In this document: positions 1-7,633 of the stretch, one piece after another | How the letters are laid out: each line of letters opens with the position of its first letter | How positions within the stretch are numbered: position 1 is the stretch's first letter | Assembly: GCA_027624045.1 (NCBI GenBank) | Contig: JAQBUE010000021.1 | Location: 1 to 41,358, forward strand | Length of the DNA stretch: 41,358 nucleotides | Reading direction: 5' to 3' | Source of the DNA: Acidobacteriota bacterium | GTDB taxonomy: Bacteria; Acidobacteriota; Terriglobia; Bryobacterales; UBA6623 | Position numbers and translations under genes: made by a program | Notes under the pieces: generated by a model | Databases searched by the model: none | Told to the model about the DNA's origin: nothing | What the model saw: the letters and a program-made list of their open reading frames with translations, nothing else

Positions 1-531
1 CTCCCCCTGCCGGCCTCACCGCGAACGACCCTCACTGTAGGCATCATCGAAGGAGGGTCGGGGATCAACTCGATCGCGTCTTTGGCGCGCGCCAAAGTTG
101 ATATCCGCTCGCGCGACGCGGCCGCCATGATGACGGTCGTGAAATTGATGGAAGAAGCCGTCCGTGTGGCGGTCGAGGCGGAGAATCGCGCTTCGACCGA
201 GCGTCTCGTGCATTACAAGATCCGCGAGATCGGCCACCGCCCGGCCGCGCCGTTTCGAGGTGACAACCCTGTGCTGGCCTGTGTACAGGGCGTTGATGCT
301 TACCTGGGCATCCATTCCCGCAAGGATTGCGCTTCGACCGACGCCAATGTTCCGTTGGCGCTCGGACGCCCGGCCGTGGCTATCGGGGCCGGAGGACGCG
401 GTGGCGGCGCCCACTCACAGGATGAGTGGTATCATCCCGACGGTCGCGACCTGGGTCTGCGGCGCGTCCTGTTGAGCCTTTGCCTATTGCTCAGGAATCC
501 ATCCAGCCCCAATACCCACGGCGATTCCTAG
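1..531 (+). CDS. M20 family metallopeptidase, C-terminal part (cut by window edge)
   Basis: The frame is open from base 1 with no start codon, so this is the 3' end of a gene that begins outside the window. The visible part matches the end of M20/M25/M40 zinc peptidases (tripeptide aminopeptidase or acetylornithine-deacetylase type). A dimerisation-domain stretch reads EGGSGINSIASLARAKVDIR, and the C-terminal catalytic lobe has STDANVPLALGRPAVAIG followed by GGGAHSQDEW, where the His is the expected last metal ligand. It ends at a TAG at 529-531. Substrate cannot be inferred from the fragment. A second, different M20 gene lies at 32680-33812. The family call is firm; the specific enzyme is unknown. 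Confidence 0.85.
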   Translation, partial: LPLPASPRTTLTVGIIEGGSGINSIASLARAKVDIRSRDAAAMMTVVKLMEEAVRVAVEAENRASTERLVHYKIREIGHRPAAPFRGDNPVLACVQGVDAYLGIHSRKDCASTDANVPLALGRPAVAIGAGGRGGGAHSQDEWYHPDGRDLGLRRVLLSLCLLLRNPSSPNTHGDS

Positions 532-566
532 GAGCAGTTCGCGAACGGCCGCTGTAATCGTGTCGC

Positions 567-572
567 TATAAT
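567..572 (+). promoter_or_regulatory. possible -10 element upstream of the htrA-like gene
   Basis: A perfect TATAAT lies about 125 bases before the start of the protease gene, in the 165-base gap after the M20 gene. No convincing -35 hexamer sits 16-18 bases upstream, so this is a weak promoter candidate only. Confidence 0.25.
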
Positions 573-696
573 CCTAGTAAGAGGAACTGTACCCGTGACG
601 GCTGCGGACGCGTCCGAACGACAGGCGCCCGGCTGGGTCGTGACGACGCGGATCATCCGCGGTGACGCGCCCTGAGCCGCGGAGGTGAGGTGAAAA

Positions 697-2325
697 ATGG
701 ACCGAACGACAGAATCGGGATTTCGAAGCCAACTCGCTCAACGGAAGCTGCTTTCGTTGACGCTGCTGCTTTTCACCTTGGCGATTGGCATCGTCATCGG
801 TACTGTTCTTTCGCGGGACGTCAGCGCCGCGCGTGACGGGGTGGCCGTCGCTCCCGACGCCAAACCGCTCAAGATGCCCGACCCGGTGCAGCTCGAAAAC
901 GAGTTCACACGGGTGGCCAAAGAAGCTCGCGCAACCGTTGTCCACATTCAAGTCGAGCAACTTCCCCAAAAGACCGAAGCACGCGAACCGGAAACCCAGA
1001 ACCCCAATGAAGATATGTTTCGAAGGTTCTTCGGTCTCCCCGATACGTTCGGCGGACCCGGTGAGCAGCGTCGCCGCCGGCCCGCTGAAGGTTCCGGCAT
1101 CATCGTTGACGAGAACGGATACATTATCACCAACTACCACGTCGTCGAAAAGGCCGACCGGATTCGCGTGCGGCTTTTCCATAACGGCGACACAGGGGAC
1201 GTGCGCCATGATGCCAAACTCATCGGTTTCGACCCTGAGACCGACCTCGCGGTGATCAAGATCGATGTCGACAAGGCGCTGAAGAATATCCCGATCGGTA
1301 ATTCCGACGCGGTGCAGGTCGGCGACTGGGCCTTGGCCGTGGGATCGCCCTTCGGCTACGAGGAAACAGTCACGGTCGGCATCATCAGCGCGCTCGCCCG
1401 CGAAGTGGATGGCTCCGGGCAGCACGGCACTTTCCAGCGCTTTCTCCAGACGGATGCCGCCATTAATCCCGGCAACAGCGGAGGCCCGCTTCTCAATATC
1501 CGGGGCGAACTGATCGGTGTCAATACCGCGATCGTTTCTCGAAGCGGCGGCTCGGAAGGTCTCGGCTTTGCCATGCCTTCCCGTGTGGCGGTCAACGTTT
1601 ACAACCAGATCATCCGTCACGGCAGAGTGCGCCGCGGGTCGATCGGTATCACCTTCGGCAAGGAGCAGCCGCCGGCCCTGCTGCGTTCGTTCGGCGCCGA
1701 AACCGGCGGTGTCTTGGTGACAGCGGTGACCGAAGGCGGCCCGGCCGAGAAGGCGGGCATGAAGGAAGAGGACGTGATCGTCGCCATCGCGGGCAAGTCC
1801 ATCAATGACGGTGACGAGTTGATTTCCACGGTGGCGGCGCAAGAGGTCGGATCGTCGGTGCCGATTGTTGTGCTGCGCGATGGAAAACGCCAAAGCTTAG
1901 ACGTCGAGATCGCGGATCGCTCCGTCCTTTTCCGGACCGAGTTGGGGTATGACGCGAACGAAGAAGAGAAAGGTCCGCAGGAGGGCACCGAGGTGCTGTT
2001 CGGCCTTGAGGTGTCGAACCTGAGCGATTCTAAACGCGAGCAACTGCAATTCAAGGAGTCCGACGGCGTCGCCGTCACGGGAGTCGATCCCGCGTCGTTC
2101 GCCGACGACATCGGCGTCATGGTGGACGACATCATCGTGATGATCAACCGCAGGCCGGTCGCCTCGATCGATGACGTTCAGGAGATCCAAGCGGAACTCA
2201 AGCCGGGTGATGATGTCGCTATCAAGATCATGCGGCGCGGTCCCAGCCGTGAGACGGGCAAGGAGTTCGAGTGGAAAGCACAGTACCTGGCCGGTGTTCT
2301 GCCCGCCGATAAGGGCCGTTTCTAG
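697..2325 (+). CDS. htrA: HtrA/DegP-type periplasmic serine endopeptidase
   Basis: This is a 542-residue envelope quality-control protease that degrades or chaperones misfolded exported proteins. A hydrophobic segment at residues 18-38 after a basic N-terminus acts as signal anchor or signal peptide. The trypsin-like domain follows, with catalytic triad His148 (NYHVV), Asp183 (ETDLAVIK) and Ser261 (NPGNSGGP). Two PDZ domains follow, at about residues 310-405 and 430-525. The length fits the family. The ATG has a GAGGTGA-like ribosome binding site a few bases upstream. It stands alone between an M20 gene and a convergent glycosyltransferase gene and is followed by a strong terminator. Which of DegP, DegQ or DegS it resembles most cannot be told by eye, although two PDZ domains argue against DegS. 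Confidence 0.95.
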   Translation: MDRTTESGFRSQLAQRKLLSLTLLLFTLAIGIVIGTVLSRDVSAARDGVAVAPDAKPLKMPDPVQLENEFTRVAKEARATVVHIQVEQLPQKTEAREPETQNPNEDMFRRFFGLPDTFGGPGEQRRRRPAEGSGIIVDENGYIITNYHVVEKADRIRVRLFHNGDTGDVRHDAKLIGFDPETDLAVIKIDVDKALKNIPIGNSDAVQVGDWALAVGSPFGYEETVTVGIISALAREVDGSGQHGTFQRFLQTDAAINPGNSGGPLLNIRGELIGVNTAIVSRSGGSEGLGFAMPSRVAVNVYNQIIRHGRVRRGSIGITFGKEQPPALLRSFGAETGGVLVTAVTEGGPAEKAGMKEEDVIVAIAGKSINDGDELISTVAAQEVGSSVPIVVLRDGKRQSLDVEIADRSVLFRTELGYDANEEEKGPQEGTEVLFGLEVSNLSDSKREQLQFKESDGVAVTGVDPASFADDIGVMVDDIIVMINRRPVASIDDVQEIQAELKPGDDVAIKIMRRGPSRETGKEFEWKAQYLAGVLPADKGRF

Positions 2326-2394
2326 AAACCGTTTCTCGAAAAACGAACAGAGCCGTGACCGCCGGCAAGAGATCACGGCAATAGCCTCGAGAGG

Positions 2395-2419
2395 AGCCAC
2401 GAATCTTTGTGGCTTTTTT
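2395..2419 (+). terminator. Rho-independent terminator after the htrA-like gene
   Basis: A six-base-pair stem (AGCCAC at 2395-2400, GTGGCT at 2409-2414) with an 8-base loop is followed by a run of T to 2419. It lies 70 bases past the protease stop and just before the 3' end of the convergent glycosyltransferase gene. Confidence 0.8.
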
Positions 2420-2440
2420 GGGGGTACCCAATACAGCGTG

Positions 2441-3826
2441 TCAGCGGCGGCGGAGAAGCCAGTCCCTTGGTGCCCTCGCCCAGCGCATCAGATCTCTCCA
2501 ACCCTTCACATCCGCGCAACGCGTCAACGCGGAAGCCGCCAGTAAACCGTATACCGGCAGATACTCCAGCTGCCGGAACTCATCGGAATACTCCCAGGTC
2601 CCAAGAGCCCCGTACCCGATCAGAACGTGATACGCCAGGCTTACGAGAGCCGTCCACAGCAAGAGCGCCGCGTTAGGGTTCACGGCGAGGAAGGGGATGA
2701 ACCAGATCAAGTACCACGGAAAACAATTCGCCGAGAAGAACAGCAGCAGCGCCACGGCCCACTGTATCGACTGCGTCAACGGTCGCTGCAACAGCCAAAG
2801 CAGGCCCAGTGCCGCGGCCAGGTAGCGCGTTACCTGCGCGCCGGCTGCGTCGAAATCCTGCCCGGCGAATTCATAGATGATGCCGTACAGGCTGTCATTG
2901 TTTCGCCAGCCGCCTAGGAAGCCCTCAAGCAACTCCCGCACGCTCTCCCAGCTCTGCCAGTAGGGCCCGGCCACCGCCAATACAATCGGGACTGCAATGA
3001 GTGCTTCCTTCCACCGCAAGCGCCATCGCCCCTGATCGCGCCGCAGCAAAAAAAAGGGAAACAGGATCAGCGGCCAATACTTGCTCAGCACCGCCAAAGT
3101 CAACGAAGCGAACGCCCCCACCCAGCGATTCCGCAGCGCCGCCGTCGTCGCCACCACCACAAACAGCATCACAAGGGTGTCGTTGTGGCCCTGCGCCCAA
3201 AACTCGACCACGACAAGAGGCGACCACCAGTAAATCAACAACCAGTGACTGGGCCGGCCGGCCGCCGCGAGCAGGCCCGCCACAGCCAAACCCACGCCCA
3301 GTTCGAGCAACGCAAAGGGAACCTTGAACCACCATACCTGTCGAATGGCATCCGGCTCGATGGAGCTAACGACGCGGTACCAACCGGCGTAGGTCCACTC
3401 GGCAACGGGCCCGTAGACCGATGGCAAGTCCTTGCGGTTGACGTGCTCCCAAGTTGCGTCGCGCAGGTGTTCCAGCCGCGGGTCCTGGGGCACGGCAGTG
3501 TAAGGATTCTCGCCCGCCGCCTGCGCTTTGCCCTCCCAGCGATAGCGGTTCAAGTCGTCCGATAGCTGCGGAGACAGCGGAAGAACTGTCAAGCGAAACA
3601 GGAGTCCGCCCAGCCACACCAGCCCCATGAGGCGTCGTCTCGGCCATTTCGTTACATCTGTACGCGTGATCCAGTAGCAGCAGAACAGATAGAATAAGGA
3701 TGTTCCCAGGTAAACAGTGGTGAATTCCACAACACCCTGTTTCAGGTCTCCCAAGGCTACAAGCGCGAGGAACCCGGCTTCCATCGCGCACGCCGAAGCG
3801 AGAAGGGCCACGCCGCCTCGTTTCAT
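2441..3826 (-). CDS. polytopic membrane glycosyltransferase, GT-C fold (GT87/mannosyltransferase-like)
   Basis: This 461-residue protein is almost entirely hydrophobic helices with short loops. After the second or third helix it has an acidic loop, SDDLNRYRWEGKAQAAGENPY, typical of polyprenyl-phosphate-dependent GT-C glycosyltransferases, where an Asp-Asp or Asp-Glu pair in the first large extracytoplasmic loop binds the lipid-linked sugar. A second signature is the aromatic-rich loop around VYGPVAEW. It probably moves a sugar from a lipid carrier to a glycan or lipid on the outer face of the inner membrane; donor and acceptor are unknown. It is divergent from the GT2 gene, with starts 34 bases apart, which suggests a shared promoter region and a shared envelope glycan or glycolipid pathway. 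No strong ribosome binding site is seen. Confidence 0.75.
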   Translation of the reverse strand: MKRGGVALLASACAMEAGFLALVALGDLKQGVVEFTTVYLGTSLFYLFCCYWITRTDVTKWPRRRLMGLVWLGGLLFRLTVLPLSPQLSDDLNRYRWEGKAQAAGENPYTAVPQDPRLEHLRDATWEHVNRKDLPSVYGPVAEWTYAGWYRVVSSIEPDAIRQVWWFKVPFALLELGVGLAVAGLLAAAGRPSHWLLIYWWSPLVVVEFWAQGHNDTLVMLFVVVATTAALRNRWVGAFASLTLAVLSKYWPLILFPFFLLRRDQGRWRLRWKEALIAVPIVLAVAGPYWQSWESVRELLEGFLGGWRNNDSLYGIIYEFAGQDFDAAGAQVTRYLAAALGLLWLLQRPLTQSIQWAVALLLFFSANCFPWYLIWFIPFLAVNPNAALLLWTALVSLAYHVLIGYGALGTWEYSDEFRQLEYLPVYGLLAASALTRCADVKGWRDLMRWARAPRDWLLRRR

Positions 3827-3860
3827 GATTTGCGATCGGCCGGAACGCTAACGAGAGAGA

Positions 3861-5510
3861 ATGTTGTTACCCTCCGTTTCCGATCTGCTCTTCGATGCGC
3901 GGTTATTGCTGAGAGAGGCATTGCTCTTGGCTGAGTCGCTGATCGGCGCCGTTAGTGGCTGGCTCGACCCCGCGTCACGAAGTGCTTCCCAGGGTAGCTC
4001 ACTCGAATGGACGATGGTCGCCCTGTATTTGGCAGCCATGCTCGTACTCAGCGTCTACGGATTGCACCGCTATCAGTTGGTTTATCTCTACTACAGGAAT
4101 CGCCATCGCGCCGCGGGCGAAGCGGCCGAGCGGTTTGAGCGGCTGCCCGCCATCACCGTACAGTTGCCGATCTACAACGAGCAATTCGTTGTCGAGCAGT
4201 TGCTGGAAGCGGTGTGCCGTTTGGAGTACCCGCGCGAGCTGCTTCAGATCCAGGTGCTTGATGACTCGACGGACGAGACGCAAGCCCTTGCCCGCGCCGC
4301 CTCGGAGCGATACGCCGCGCTGGGCCATCCCGTCGAATACGTTCACCGCACTCATCGCGACGGCTTCAAGGCGGGCGCGTTACAAGCGGGCCTCGACACC
4401 GCGAGTGGCGAGTTGATCGCCGTATTTGACGCCGACTTTCAGCCGCTGCCCGATTTTCTGCATCGAACCGTGCATCATTTCAGCGATCCTCAGGTCGGCG
4501 TTGTTCAAGCGCGTTGGACGTTCCTCAACCGCGATCAATCGGTACTCACGCGCGTCCAGGCGATGCTGCTCGACGGACATTTCATCTTCGAACACGGCGG
4601 CAGGGCCCGCTCCGGGCGATTCTTCAATTTCAACGGCACCGCCGGTCTGTTGCGCCGTTCAATGATCGAAGACGCCGGGGGCTGGCAACACGATACGTTG
4701 ACCGAAGATACCGACCTCAGCTATCGCGCGCAATTAAAGGGCTGGAAATTCGTCTATGCGCAACACGTCGAGGTTCCCTCGGAGTTGCCCGCTGATCTGA
4801 CGGCCTTCCAGATCCAGCAGGCGCGCTGGGCCAAGGGGTTGATTCAAACCGCGCGGAAGATTCTACCGCTGATATTTGCCTCGCCACTTCCGGTGAAGAT
4901 CAAGCTCGAAGCTTTTTTTCACCTCACCGCGAACCTGACGTACCCGCTTGTCGTTGTTCTCTCGATCTTGCTGTTGCCCGCGACCATCGTGCGCTTCCAT
5001 TACGGCGGCGCTGGATTCCTGCTCATTGACATAGTGCTATTCCTCGGTACGTTCAGCTCACTCTCTACGTTCTACCTGCTCGCCCAGAAGGAACTATCAG
5101 CCGTGGGTTGGCGCCGCGGCATGGTTCTGATCCCCGCCTTGGTCGCCACCGGAATCGGACTTACGATCACGAACACCCGAGCCGTGCTCGAAGGGCTGCT
5201 CGGCGTGCCGTCGCCGTTCGAGCGCACCGCCAAATACACGACCGACCGCGGGCTCGCTCGCCTGGCGCGGCTGCGCTATCGCCCTCCGAGTGGCCTGCTG
5301 CCGCTCGCAAACTTCGCCGCTGGCAGCTACTTCGCATGCTGCGGCGTCTACCTCGCCGGCGTCGGCAATTGGGCAACGCTGCCCTTCGTTGCCCTGTTCG
5401 GCGCGGGTTTTTACTTGACGGGCGGCATGCTCTTGCTGCAGGCCTGCGAGTTTCGCTGGAACGGCGGCCGCGCGGCGCGTCTGGGGTCCGGGGAAGATCC
5501 AGCGGCCTAA
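3861..5510 (+). CDS. processive glycosyltransferase family 2 (cellulose-synthase/mannan-synthase-like)
   Basis: This 549-residue inner-membrane enzyme has an N-terminal membrane segment (about residues 51-68), a cytoplasmic GT-A catalytic domain (about 95-330), and four or more C-terminal membrane helices. The full D, D, D, QxxRW signature is visible: VLDDSTDE (Asp134/135), the DxD at Asp190-Asp192 (FDADF), TED ending at Asp283, and QQARW at 319-323. This pattern marks enzymes such as CslA-type glucomannan synthases and bacterial glucosyl-lipid synthases, which polymerise or transfer sugars from NDP-sugar. It is divergent from a GT-C glycosyltransferase gene, so the two may act on one product. 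No PilZ domain or BcsB partner is nearby, so it is not a standard cellulose synthase operon. Confidence 0.88.
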   Translation: MLLPSVSDLLFDARLLLREALLLAESLIGAVSGWLDPASRSASQGSSLEWTMVALYLAAMLVLSVYGLHRYQLVYLYYRNRHRAAGEAAERFERLPAITVQLPIYNEQFVVEQLLEAVCRLEYPRELLQIQVLDDSTDETQALARAASERYAALGHPVEYVHRTHRDGFKAGALQAGLDTASGELIAVFDADFQPLPDFLHRTVHHFSDPQVGVVQARWTFLNRDQSVLTRVQAMLLDGHFIFEHGGRARSGRFFNFNGTAGLLRRSMIEDAGGWQHDTLTEDTDLSYRAQLKGWKFVYAQHVEVPSELPADLTAFQIQQARWAKGLIQTARKILPLIFASPLPVKIKLEAFFHLTANLTYPLVVVLSILLLPATIVRFHYGGAGFLLIDIVLFLGTFSSLSTFYLLAQKELSAVGWRRGMVLIPALVATGIGLTITNTRAVLEGLLGVPSPFERTAKYTTDRGLARLARLRYRPPSGLLPLANFAAGSYFACCGVYLAGVGNWATLPFVALFGAGFYLTGGMLLLQACEFRWNGGRAARLGSGEDPAA

Positions 5511-5602
5511 GCCGCACGCCGCCTTGCTACGTCGTGAAAAGTGAGGGCTAACACTTCTTGAACTCGGGCCCGCCGTGATATGTTGGAGGAAGTAACGCCC
5601 GC

Positions 5603-5944
5603 ATGCCCCGCTACAAGCTTTTCTATCTGCGCGACTCCCTGGTTCAAAGATTTAGAGAATCAGCGCCCAAGACGAAGCCATATGGTCTCCACCTTCGGGA
5701 CTACGAAGAGGCGCGAGAGATCGAGGCGCTGGGTCCCTACGGGGCTTGGAAACAGTTGCGGGAAGAGACGGAGGAGAGCGCGCAGCGAGCGTTCGGCGTC
5801 GGGGACGCGATCGAGTCCGAGGAATCCGCTTTGTCCGTTCTGAACTATTGGGGATTTGATGAGGCCGCTTGGCAGCTTTCGGAAAGCGGTGCTGAGAGCA
5901 GCGGGGCCGAGCCGGTCGGCGAGTCGGCCGAGTTGCAGTCGTAG
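5603..5944 (+). CDS. small hypothetical protein
   Basis: This 113-residue soluble, acidic protein has no signal peptide or membrane segment. The N-terminal half is well ordered (MPRYKLFYLRDSLVQRFRES), and the C-terminus is Ser/Glu/Gly-rich and probably disordered. A GGAGGA ribosome binding site 12 bases upstream, together with even codon use, supports it as a real gene. I do not recognise a domain. It lies alone between the GT2 gene and a 2H phosphoesterase gene on the same strand. Confidence 0.65.
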   Translation: MPRYKLFYLRDSLVQRFRESAPKTKPYGLHLRDYEEAREIEALGPYGAWKQLREETEESAQRAFGVGDAIESEESALSVLNYWGFDEAAWQLSESGAESSGAEPVGESAELQS

Positions 5945-6066
5945 CGTCGAGAGTTGCCTCTTTCGGATGAATCCGAATCCTTGCATGAGCTTCCAATAGA
6001 CACGCCTTGCTTGTTTCGGTGCGGGTTTACAGCCGCCACCACAACGTCAATGTACGCCAAGACGAG

Positions 6067-6684
6067 ATGGACGCCCTGAACTCATTCGCTGTCGTAGCTT
6101 ATCTGTCCGGCCCGCTCGCGGATTTCGTCGATAGTCTGCGGCACGGTTTCACGCCCGGTTGCACGCACCGCGCTCACGTAACCTTGTTGCCCCCGCGGCC
6201 GTTGCGGCGCGACCCGCGGGAAGCAATTGAGTTTTGCCGCACCGTCGCCGGGCGAACCAGTCCGTTTGAGATCACGGCGGGTGATGTTGAAAAGTTCAGC
6301 ACAACGGATGTCATCAAACTGTCGGTGCGCGACGGCGACAGTCAACTGCGGCGGCTGCACGCCGAACTGAACGCCGGCCCGCTGTTGCACGAAGAGAGGT
6401 ACGTTTACGAACCGCATGTCACTCTTGCGCAAGACTTGCCCTCGGATCGTCTCGATGAGTGTATCGAGCAAGCGCGCGCGAGTTGGGAACGATTCGCTTC
6501 CGCGGCGGTCTTCTCAGTCCGCTCGCTGACGTTCGTTCAAGAAGGCGAAAGCGGCGTCTGGCGTGACCTGGCATCCATCGCCATCGGGCACGAATCTCCA
6601 CACGAATCCGCTTCTTCAAACGGCGTCTCAAACTCGGCGCTGCTCGCCGCTGGCCGGATCAGTCCGGCCAAACGGCGGAGTTGA
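6067..6684 (+). CDS. 2H phosphoesterase / 2'-5' RNA ligase family protein (LigT-like)
   Basis: This 205-residue protein carries the two HxT motifs of the 2H superfamily: HVT in the segment THRAHVTLLPP and HVT in YEPHVTLAQ, about 85 residues apart. The two His act together in 2',3'-cyclic phosphate hydrolysis or 2'-5' ligation on RNA or nucleotides; the real substrate is unknown for most members. The frame can be extended upstream to a TTG at 6007, but the ATG at 6067 starts exactly at the conserved first strand (FAVVAYLSG). The last 30 residues (Ser/Ala-rich) extend beyond the fold and include an 8-base-pair inverted repeat at 6651-6670 in the DNA, which may act as a weak transcription stop. 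Confidence 0.8.
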   Translation: MDALNSFAVVAYLSGPLADFVDSLRHGFTPGCTHRAHVTLLPPRPLRRDPREAIEFCRTVAGRTSPFEITAGDVEKFSTTDVIKLSVRDGDSQLRRLHAELNAGPLLHEERYVYEPHVTLAQDLPSDRLDECIEQARASWERFASAAVFSVRSLTFVQEGESGVWRDLASIAIGHESPHESASSNGVSNSALLAAGRISPAKRRS

Positions 6685-7246
6685 AGACCCGCGCATCCGA
6701 AGCGGCACACTCCTTGTTCGAGGTCAGCGAAACGTATCGCGGGCGCGCGTGTGGCAGTCGCGGCGGGGTTTTTTTTCGCAAGAAAATTTCGCGTCTGAAA
6801 ACGGTGCTAGCGCTTCCGGTTCGCGCGGCGTCCCGTTCCGTTCGCGTTGTCCGTCTCGGCTTGACAAAACAGGAAATAGATATCTGAGTTACTTTCAGGC
6901 CGCGCGATGCATCATGATAGGACCATATTTAAAGGCTTGCAGCGGTGCCGCATCCTGCGCGGACGGTAATGGGTCTCTCCTGTGCGGCCCGCCTCCGCCT
7001 CGCGGCGTTGACTCGCCGCGGTGTTACGCGAAGACGCCACACCTTCGCGAAGGCCTTGGAAAGCCGTTGGCGCCCGCTCCACATAAACCGAAGACACTAA
7101 AAAATGTTTGGAGAAAACGTGCCGTCATGTTAAAACATTGGAGATGGACAATGTTTGGGACACTCTGTTCGAGAACGTTGTTTGTGCATCACAACTGGCA
7201 GGGATTGAACCCTCGCTGTTGACTCTTACGAATGAGGTGAATCGCT
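6685..7246. other. gene-free stretch with several hairpins
   Basis: No convincing protein gene lies in these 562 bases; the open frames have poor composition and no ribosome binding sites. It holds an 8-base T-run near 6769-6776, a TTGACA at 6861, a 7-base-pair hairpin at 7001-7020 (CGCGGCG / CGCCGCG), a 12-base palindrome at 7042-7053 (CCTTCGCGAAGG), an 8-base-pair hairpin at 7133-7156, and an imperfect hairpin at 7193-7220. The density of dyads suggests a long structured 5' leader of the H1-like gene or a separate small RNA, but I recognise no known RNA family. Confidence 0.5.
7133..7156. repeat. inverted repeat upstream of the H1-like gene
   Basis: AAACATTG (7133-7140) and CAATGTTT (7149-7156) are perfect complements around an 8-base spacer. 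The sequence AATGTTTGG also occurs at 7103-7111, so the right arm is present twice as a direct repeat. This could be an operator or an RNA hairpin for the gene starting at 7247. Confidence 0.5.
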
Positions 7247-7411
7247 ATGGCGAAGAAAGCGGCTAAGTCCGCAACGAAGAAGGCTGCACCGAAAAAGGCT
7301 GCACCGAAGAAGGCTGTAAAGAAGGCCGCACCGAAGAAGGCGGCGAAGAAGGCTGCACCGAAGAAAGCTGCGAAGAAAGCCACCAAGAAGAAAGCAGCGA
7401 AGAAGAAGTAA
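7247..7411 (+). CDS. histone H1-like Lys/Ala/Pro-repeat protein
   Basis: This is a 54-residue protein with 25 lysines, the rest mostly Ala with a few Pro and Thr. It is built from repeats of the form KKAAP and KKAA, like the C-terminal tail of eukaryotic histone H1 and bacterial H1-like proteins (chlamydial Hc2, Bordetella BpH1). Such tails bind DNA or RNA non-specifically and compact the nucleoid. The start is well supported: GAGGTGA at 7234-7240 lies six bases before the ATG. The gene has its own terminator downstream. The repeated 15-base unit in the DNA means copy number could change by slippage, so length may differ between strains. The opposite strand also has an open frame of Phe/Ala repeats, which is a mirror of the lysine codons and not a gene. 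Confidence 0.85.
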   Translation: MAKKAAKSATKKAAPKKAAPKKAVKKAAPKKAAKKAAPKKAAKKATKKKAAKKK

Positions 7412-7521
7412 CTAGCTCGTCGCAAGACGGGCCCGGCTTCGGGCTGCCGGTTGGTGCGGCAGCCTGATAGCGGGACACGGATCGGCGGTTAGCAAGAAGG
7501 TTTAGGTCCGTGGGAAGAGTA

Positions 7522-7551
7522 GGCAGCCCGAAAGGGCTGCCGTCTTTTTTT
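7522..7551 (+). terminator. Rho-independent terminator after the H1-like gene
   Basis: An eight-base-pair stem (GGCAGCCC 7522-7529, GGGCTGCC 7534-7541) closed by a GAAA tetraloop is followed by GTC and seven T. A related hairpin without a T-run lies at 7442-7464 (GGCTGCC / GGCAGCC). It separates the H1-like gene from metX. Confidence 0.9.
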
Positions 7552-7633
7552 GGGGAGTCCCGCGCGATCCGCCGCGGCCGGCAAGCGGTCGCGACTGTCG
7601 TACAATCAGCGGAAGGAAGTACTCGAATCCAAC

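Noticed and set aside
574..1893. 439-residue open frame antisense to the htrA-like gene
   Set aside because: It lies over a well-supported protease gene, has no ribosome binding site and shows no family pattern; long antisense frames are common in GC-rich genes.
6563..7222. 219-residue plus-strand open frame across the end of the 2H gene and the gene-free stretch
   Set aside because: It overlaps the real gene out of frame, has mixed composition and no start signal.
7186..7230. tRNA-like T arm (GGTTCAATCC) on the minus strand upstream of the H1-like gene
   Set aside because: The flanking bases do not give a 5-pair T stem, and no acceptor, anticodon or D arm can be formed around it.
7189..7425. 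Phe/Ala-repeat open frame on the minus strand
   Set aside because: It is the reverse reading of the Lys/Ala codons of the H1-like gene; the plus frame has the Shine-Dalgarno and terminator.
7550..7633. Longer N-terminus for metX from a TTG at 7550
   Set aside because: It would overlap the terminator of the H1-like gene and adds sequence outside the family.
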